From Homalodisca vitripennis (taxonomy: Eukaryota; Arthropoda; Insecta; Hemiptera; Cicadellidae), in assembly GCF_021130785.1 (NCBI RefSeq), contig NC_060211.1, positions 128,562,001 through 128,626,000 on the forward strand: a stretch of DNA of 64,000 nt. Reading direction: 5' to 3'. Shown here in pieces: positions 57,528-64,000 of this stretch. The position numbers and the translations under genes were made by a program. Each line of letters starts with the position of its first letter. The stretch's first letter is position 1. The notes beneath the pieces are model-generated. The model saw nothing but the letters and a program-made list of their open reading frames with translations. It made no database searches and was not told the DNA's origin.

Positions 57528-58736
57528 TTGTTCATTTGAAAACCTTAGACTCATATTAAAAGACTTATAGCCCAAGTATCAAAATTCTGTCAACAAAAGT
57601 GTACAGTACAAAAAAAGAAAATATAAAATAATCAGAACAAAAATTCGGGTTGTCTAATTGGGGGAACAAAAAAAATTATTTTCAAAATGGGGGTGTTCAC
57701 CGCCACGCCCTCCGTACGCAAGCCAAAATTTTGGTATGGCAACTAATACCTTGTGACACCTCAAATTAAAGCTCATAAAAAATGCTGCATTTTGGTAAAA
57801 ACAAAAATCAAAAACAGCCAAGCCATTTGGTATCTTCAGCCAATATACAATTTCTTACACAATTTTTAGTCTACAAACTACTGCTAATAACAACAAAATT
57901 ACTCACTGAATACTGTTGTAAATCCTTTGTAAACTTCAAATCAAATGTTCAAATTGGTAGCCACTGTTGTTCAAGCAAATAAATAATCTATTTTCAAATT
58001 CTTACCCCACCTTTCTAAAAGTTTCTCTCGTTAAGCGTCTGCACTTGGACACCAATGGGATGTGTTTTAAAAACTACTGATTTCAAGTGACCCCACAAAA
58101 AAAGTCTAAGGGTGTTAATTCTGGAGACCTTGCCGGCCACTCAATTGACTCTCTTCTACCGATCCAGTGATCCGAGTAGTGTGCATCTAACCATTGTCAC
58201 ACAGGAAGAGCATAATGTGGAGGAGCTTCATATTGTTGAAAATAAAACAGATCTATATCTAAATTTAACTGGCCTACTTCATTACCTAGTTTTCAAGTGT
58301 TTCCACAATAAGAGGATCAATAGTGTTTTCTAGCAAATCTAGAGCGATTCTCCATTTAAGTTTCCTTCAATAAATACAGGTCCAACAGTATTCAGTGAGT
58401 AATTTTGTTGTTATTAGCAGTAGCACAGTAGTTTTTAGAATAATAATTGTTGTACAAGACATTACATTATTGGCTGCTGATACCAAATGGCTTGGCCAAT
58501 TTCAATTTTTTTAACCAAAATACAGCATTTTTTATGAGCTTCAATTTAAGGTGTCACAAGGTATTAGTTGGCATTTAAAAATTTTGGCTTTGGGTATGGA
58601 GGGGGTGGTGAGCACCTACATTTTGCAAATAATCTTTTTTGTTCCCCCAATTAGCAATATTAACTCATGTTTACAGAATTTTGATACTTGGGCTAATAAG
58701 TCTTTTAATACGAGTTTAAAGTTTTCAAATGAACAC
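57528..58736 (-). mobile_element. Second long-TIR mariner-like element
   Basis: Inverted arms of about 350-390 bp run 57528-57918 and 58383-58736, outer edge TTCATTTGAAAAC. The left arm has a ~50-bp insertion relative to the right. The central part retains a minus-strand transposase piece (about 58190-58010). Confidence 0.75.
58010..58190 (-). pseudogene. Transposase fragment of the second long-TIR element
   Basis: In two frames the minus strand reads IEWPARSPELTPLDFFLWGH, then LKSVVFKTHPIGVQVQTLNE: the third-catalytic-residue block of the same mariner-like family as 19975-20390. The rest of the gene is missing, so the element is non-autonomous. Confidence 0.75.
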
Positions 58737-60174
58737 GCTGTATATAGTATATATGTTGTAATATATATTGTATTAGTTTTGTAATTTATTTAACAAGTTA
58801 ATAACTAGGAGTTATTCTGAAAATCAGATTTATCTGAAAACCACTTATCAATAAAAGGCTTTTTTATTATTTATTTACTTATTATTAATTCAATACAAAA
58901 TTAACAAATTTGTTACACAAGTTACACCAATGTTAACAAGTTCGCTGTGGCAAAAGACCCCCATAATGAATCTGATACGCGCCAAAATTCGAACTCGTGA
59001 TTTTCGTTCATTTGGACTTATTGGTTCATTATGATTTAAAATCATCATATTAGATGGTATAACGTGCTTACGCGTAATGGCCTGGACTGTCCGGACAGTG
59101 GCCCGCACTTTTGACAAAGGCATTTTTTTTTAAGTAGATAAAATATCATAATAACTTACCAATTGTGATGAGTAATATCCAAAAGGACCAGAAATACCAC
59201 AGATGATCTTGATTTTCACTGGATCTGTCTCCAAATAATGGAACTGTCCGGACAGTGGTCCCGCACATAGCGTATAATAGTGTGACGCAGCATAACGTTG
59301 TTGTGTGGTTACTCAACACAAAAAAACACGTATTATTTGAATAAATGTAATATAAAAAATAACACATATTCTTTACAAAGGATAATGTAAGAGCCCGTTT
59401 GTTACACACAAAAACTATTTACAGTTCCCTGTTACCAGTTTACAGTCTTTGGTGGAAGATGCTAAAGCATTTTTCAATGCATAGACCTGGTTCTCCCACA
59501 CAGTTGACTTCAGTTTGAACAGCCTAATGGAACAAAATGGTGTACCAAGCTGACCAGTGAACTTAGCCAAGATATTTACAGGATCTATTTTTGTATCAAC
59601 TTTCAACTTGTTTAGGCTTTTAGACATTTATCACTTCCGCAAGCCGCTGGGTATATGTATATATACCCAGCAGAGATCACTTCTGGCTTGTTTATACCTT
59701 TCAGTTGAACCTATCACTGGGCACAGCAAAAACAGAAGTGTCACAAATCTGGGTAACCTTATGAATGTCTAGGAGCGGCATATTAATAACCACAAATGTC
59801 GAGATTCTGGGGTGCAAGGGAAATTCAATAGTCTACTGTGGGAGATGACTGTTGGAGTTGGTGAGGAATGTTCCCTAACCTCAGAGGTTCTTACCAGCCT
59901 AAACATTAAGGGTATGCCCCAAACTGCCTGCTTTGGTTGGAGAGACTGGTTCAGAGCTGGCATCCTCTTCTTTCGAGGGGACATGACTTGAGATTAGTGC
60001 CCTATATATATTGGGTCTCGATAGGACTTCCTCATGGATCTCGATAGGAGGCAACCCCTACCTCCAACCTTACCTATCCTGAATACCCTGTTACTCCGGA
60101 AGCAGTGCAAAGGTCCTTATTAGGACTAGGTGCAATATAAAAGCTTCTCGTTCTAAGAGAACAAAAGAAAACTA

Positions 60175-60216
<42 letters not shown>

Positions 60217-60225
60217 ATTGCATAT

Positions 60226-60260
<35 letters not shown>

Positions 60261-60893
60261 TCTAAGGTGTCATGTTTAGTGAATTTATGCAGACATTTTC
60301 GGTAAGTACTACCATGGATGGGAACAATTACAATAGGCCGATTTTGTTCACAACATCTACCTAATGATAAAAATGGATTTAAAATAATGAATGCTACACT
60401 TTGTACGAAAACATGTGTATATTTAAATTGCTTATACTTAACAATATCACAAAAACACAACTAATAGTTGAACAAATTTAAGAAAAAGGCGATTCAAGCC
60501 AAATGTAAAAACAGTCTAATAATCTAGTCAAACTGTAATCTAATACTAACTTCACAAGATAAATAGAGAAATAACTATGTCTAATAAGTTACAGGCAAGT
60601 ACCTTACAGGTTATGTAAGAGTTGAGAACTCGTAAACAAAAGTAAAATATTTCCCCTGATTAGTCTATTTCACATGTAAATGCATTGATTTACGTGATGT
60701 CATGTAGTACAAGTGATTACAACAATTGGCAGGCAAGGTAGGCACTTAACCTAACCTATTTACAAGACAAGGTTTTGAAGTCATGAAGAGATGTACTGTA
60801 TCATCAAGACAGCACACAAATGCCACGGTTAGCCTTAGACTAAATGTGCAAATTCCACTACTTGACTGCACCAGTAGCCACAAGAAGAAAGGT
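58737..60893. other. Intergenic DNA with repeats; one weak minus-strand exon candidate
   Basis: Two copies of ACTGTCCGGACAGTGG with CCCGCAC downstream (59086-59107, 59243-59265) sit 157 bases apart. A minus-strand stretch at 59161-59235 encodes SENQDHLWYFWSFWILLITI and ends at a good donor (AATTG|GTAAGT). It faintly recalls the membrane segment of VOPP1/WBP1-type proteins, but no further exon was found. Confidence 0.3.
60175..60258. repeat. Two (AT)n microsatellite blocks
   Basis: Pure AT runs at about 60175-60214 and 60228-60258 separated by CAATTGCATATTGC. Confidence 0.95.
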
Positions 60894-61032
60894 TCAGTCA
60901 TGTGGTTCCAAACCACTGTCCAAAAAGTCCTTCACCAAACGAGTGACTTTCACTGGAAATAACCTGAAAATGTGATGCAGAGTTAGATCAACACTTGGAA
61001 CATAAAAATAGTTAATCACTCCATAGTTGTCA
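60894..61032 (-). CDS. Terminal coding exon of an unrecognised gene
   Basis: On the minus strand a good acceptor, TTTTCTCATCTCCAG, is followed by an open frame of 45 codons to TGA (60894-60896): DNYGVINYFYVPSV, LTLHHIFRLFPVKVTRLVKD, FLDSGLEPHD. Codon composition and the mix of residues look like real protein, unlike the surrounding AT-rich repeats. An internal ATTTTCAG at 60964 could be an alternative acceptor in the same frame. The exon begins at the third base of a codon, so the exon before it must end in phase 2. I do not recognise the family. Confidence 0.6.
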
Positions 61033-61189
61033 CTGGAGATGAGAAAACATGATTTCAGTTCCATCTTTGTTTTTAATTTTTGACTCTACTGCAAGTTATT
61101 TCCACAAAGTAAGTTATGTTACGTTATATAAAAAACCTAAACAGATACAGAAAAAATACTTATTGTACAAAAATCTACAACTCTTAAAA

Positions 61190-62390
61190 CTACTTTTCTA
61201 CATAACTTCCAGAATTTTGAAGGCACATGTCATAGCGTGGCACAAGTTTTTGTATGCCTTCTTCATAGAAGGTTGCCACCTGTGTTTTTAACCATGCGAT
61301 AACATGTTCTTTCAGCTTGTCATCATTGTTGAAGTGTTGACCACCAAGATAAGATTTCAGGTGTAAGAAGAGATTAAAGTCGCAAGGACCGAGGTCCGGG
61401 CTATACAGAGGATGGTCAAACAAGTCCCAGCCAAATTCCTGTAGGAGTTTTTTAGTCACGTTGGCAATGTGAGGTTGGGCATTATCGTGGAGAAAACAAC
61501 ACCTTTTGACAGTAATCCTCAGTGTTTATTGTGTACTGTACCAAAGAAAAAAAATACAATTTGGAATTAAAAAAGACCGCTTATGTAAGAAATTAGTTTT
61601 TTCAAAAATCGCCAAATGATTTAAAAAAATGAAAATAGCTCAAAGAAATTTAAAGAAGCATTTAAAAGAATTGGCATTATATACACTTGAGGAGTTTTTA
61701 TGAGTTAGGTACTTAACAACATTGAAATTTTAATAAATTGTAAATTTGAATTTCAATATAGTTTTACTTTAGTTGTGTAGTTTAAAAAAATTACGTTCTT
61801 TCATGTACTAGCTGTACATGGATGAATTAAGAGAATTTTGATTTGTATTACAAAATCAAAATTTCTTAAGAGCCTCATAGTAAACATCTGCATTGATTGT
61901 TTCGCCTCATGGTAAGAAATCAATCGGCAAAATGCCTTTTCTGTCCCAAAAACAGGTGCACATGATTTTTCAAGGTGTCAAGATTTGCTTAGGCTTAACC
62001 TTCACTGGGTACAACAAAATGTGCCTCCATTCCATCAACTGCCAATTAGTTTCAGTGTTGTCATAAGATGCCCAAATGTCATACCCTGTGACTACTAGAT
62101 AGAAAACCATCACCATTTCCATCGTAGTGAGCCATAAAACTAAAGTGCACTGCCCAGCCATTCTTTGTTGTTGTTCGGTAAAAAGTTTGGGTACCCAACA
62201 AGAGCAAAATTTTCAAAATTTGTTTTTCAGTTACAATTTCATGAATTAGTGAGATTTGTGGAAATTCCATAGCAAAAGCACTAAGTATAAACTTACGGTT
62301 TCCCTTAAGCTTCTCTTTATCATGTCCTTCATTGAACAGCCTGATCCATCTAACCATTGAATCACTCATAGCATTTTGTCCATAAACCAT
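61190..62390 (-). pseudogene. mariner transposase, broken
   Basis: Minus strand, N to C: VYGQNAMSDSMVRWIRLFNE (62390 on), then GYDIWASYDNTETNWQLMEW with the first catalytic Asp region, KPKQILTP, FWDRKGILPIDFLP and ETINADVYYEALKK to about 61865; an unrelated ~370-bp stretch (about 61500-61860); then HDNAQPHIANVTKKLLQEFG, HPLYSPDLGPCDFNLFLHLK, FYEEGIQKLVPRYDMC and GSYVEK. The Asp spacing fits DD34D mariners. Several stops and frameshifts. Lies in what is probably an intron of the flanking minus-strand gene. Confidence 0.85.
61510..61860. other. Insertion interrupting the mariner gene
   Basis: About 350 AT-rich bases between HDNA-coding and NADVYYEALKK-coding mariner sequence, replacing roughly 20 expected codons. 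No termini recognised. Confidence 0.5.
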
Positions 62391-62639
62391 GCAGATTTGC
62401 TAATAAATTTCAATTGGTTTAACTTTCTTTGCATTTAGAAAAGAATCACAGATCTGATTCACAAGCGATGGTGTTTTCAATTAACACTAACATTATAAAG
62501 AAGCACACAAAGCACACGTCAGCAGCAGCAATCTCAAAATGGTGTACATTTCTTCTCCTTGAGTCAGAATAATGCCACACATGCATGGAACTGCGAGCGC
62601 AGCAGTGCCACGGATAGAAATAGAAACTAACTTACTTAC

Positions 62640-63175
62640 AGGTCAATATAATTTTTCTAATGGTCTCCACAACTTACAACTGATTTGTCTCAAATAACAT
62701 TTAAAATTACTGTAATTTATTATGAGAGACATTTTGAGAAAGAATAACATTTTACTAAATATTCATGTTATCCAATTAATAAACATATTCAAAAGACATG
62801 TAAGTCTTCACTTATGAATCACTTTGTGATACATATATACATACACTACGTGGCACTATAACGGGTCAAGGGAGGTCTCTGATATTTCATTTTAATAATA
62901 TCATCATCATCATCATGTGTGCATTGGTTGTAAGACTTTTTTCTAAATTTTATTACAATTTTATATACTTGTTTGATAAACAAAGATTTATTATTGTAAA
63001 CTGTCAATTAAAAGAGTTATAACTATAGTTTCTAAATTCAGGAAAATGTTCATACATACATTCCTACCTATTTATTAAGATACACTACACAACAAAAACG
63101 AATAGGAACAAGAGCTGAAATGTACAATACAAGAGGGATAGCTATACAAGTTTAATATTTCTGGCATTGACTTAC
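62640..63175. other. Probable intron of the minus-strand gene
   Basis: AT-rich with an (ATC)6 run at about 62899-62920. At least one more coding exon ending in phase 2 is needed between the two exons called on the minus strand, but none was convincing here. Confidence 0.4.
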
Positions 63176-63313
63176 AATTTCTCCTATCTCATATACAGTA
63201 TTATGTCCTTGTTTGTTCATTCTGTCCATTACGTGGTCATGAAGAGTGCCAAATGTTATAGTAACAATGCTCCCCTCACAATATACTGTATCTGAGTCAG
63301 GTCTATTCATTTG
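63176..63313 (-). CDS. Internal coding exon of the same unrecognised gene
   Basis: The minus-strand exon of 138 bases (46 codons, phase 0 both ends) is bounded by AATATAACAG at the 5' side and ATT|GTAAGT at the 3' side. It encodes QMNRPDSDTVYCEGSIVTIT, then FGTLHDHVMDRMNKQGHNTV and YEIGEI. Balanced composition and clean splice sites mark it as coding. A further exon may lie at the window edge (SQLCVE before GAG|GTCAGT near 63981). Linking it to 60894-61032 is inference from strand and position. Confidence 0.6.
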
Positions 63314-64000
63314 CTGTTATATTCCACTCATGTGTAATCATCTCCATATCATTACGCAGCAAGCATAAATAAAAAATGTTGGCTATGATTCATTCCTACT
63401 CAGTTTCTTGTTAAATGGTATTTAGTTTGAAGGCCAACAGTGACTTGTTTGTGATATAGCATTCTGCACTTTTGTAACAGACAGTCTTTAGTTTTAAAAG
63501 CTAAAAAGTCCCATAAGGTTCATTGTATTCAAATCTAGACACTTAAAAATGTTTGAAAAGCATAAGTAGACAAAAAAGACATATGAGTAATACTAATCTC
63601 AAGAGAAAATTGAGTATATATAAAATTTTTTGGCTTCAATCCATTTCCATTTTGTTCTGATCTTTCATAAATGTTCTTAATCTAAACTAAATTTAGATTC
63701 TTTCATGACGTTAAATGCTATTTAGAGTACAACAGTGTCTTGATTGTAAGTAGAAATTGATATTTTTATGACATACACTCTTTAGATTTTTAAGTGAAAA
63801 ATCCTATATAAAAAAATTTGTGTTTAATGTCTTTAAATACTGTACTCAAAATTTATTGAAAAAAGAAGAGAAATACAGTATTGTGGGTAATACATACTAC
63901 TAATACCACATATACTGATTTTAAGGGATCAGAAATTATACATAAAAATCTAAAGAATCTAATAAAATGTATATAACTGACCTCAACACATAATTGACTG
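63314..64000. other. Probable intron at window edge
   Basis: AT-rich. A possible minus-strand donor (TTGAG|GTCAGT) near 63981 would end a further upstream exon that leaves the window. Otherwise nothing recognised. Confidence 0.35.

Noticed and set aside
60074..60460. 128-codon ORF containing IYIYIY repeats
   Set aside because: Created by translation of the (AT)n microsatellites.

Overview
The window looks like an AT-rich insect nuclear genome, probably a hemipteroid insect, although the species cannot be fixed from the sequence. Introns are long, exons are bounded by eukaryotic splice signals, and most of the DNA is decayed mobile elements: non-LTR retrotransposons, piggyBac-like TTAA elements, mariner/pogo, hAT and Mutator-domain elements. 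There is no bacterial or viral operon structure.

The main gene is warts/LATS, the NDR-family kinase of the Hippo pathway, on the + strand from 3246 to 34754. Seven coding exons join in phase into a 1014-codon reading frame. It carries a UBA domain, five PPxY motifs, a MOB-binding N-terminal regulatory region, a complete AGC kinase domain with the LATS-type insert before the activation loop, and the C-terminal hydrophobic motif. Intron 1 appears to use a GC donor. The introns hold most of the repeats: intron 1 has a degenerate LINE and a piggyBac-like element with a nested LINE tail; intron 2 has a piggyBac remnant interrupted by a second piggyBac and a near-complete LINE; intron 4 has a 5.6 kb mariner-like element with long terminal inverted repeats and further insertions; intron 5 has a hAT remnant and a TTAA element.

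From 34.8 to 53.8 kb is warts 3' flank and intergenic DNA: a small TTAA element, a pogo-type MITE, a long minus-strand LINE interrupted by a 2.6 kb Mutator-domain element flanked by TTAA, and a foldback repeat at 52.3 kb. At 53.9 kb is a small + strand gene matching small lysine-rich protein 1 (SMKR1), with a 137-bp tandem duplication of its 3' coding part.

From 55 to 64 kb are LINE fragments, a second long-inverted-repeat mariner-like element, and a broken mariner. Two well-formed minus-strand exons (60894-61032 and 63176-63313) probably belong to the 3' part of an unrecognised gene entering from the right, converging on SMKR1.

Functionally, warts/LATS phosphorylates Yorkie/YAP; the five PPxY motifs are the expected Yorkie WW-domain contacts. 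No functional link between the three host genes is evident.
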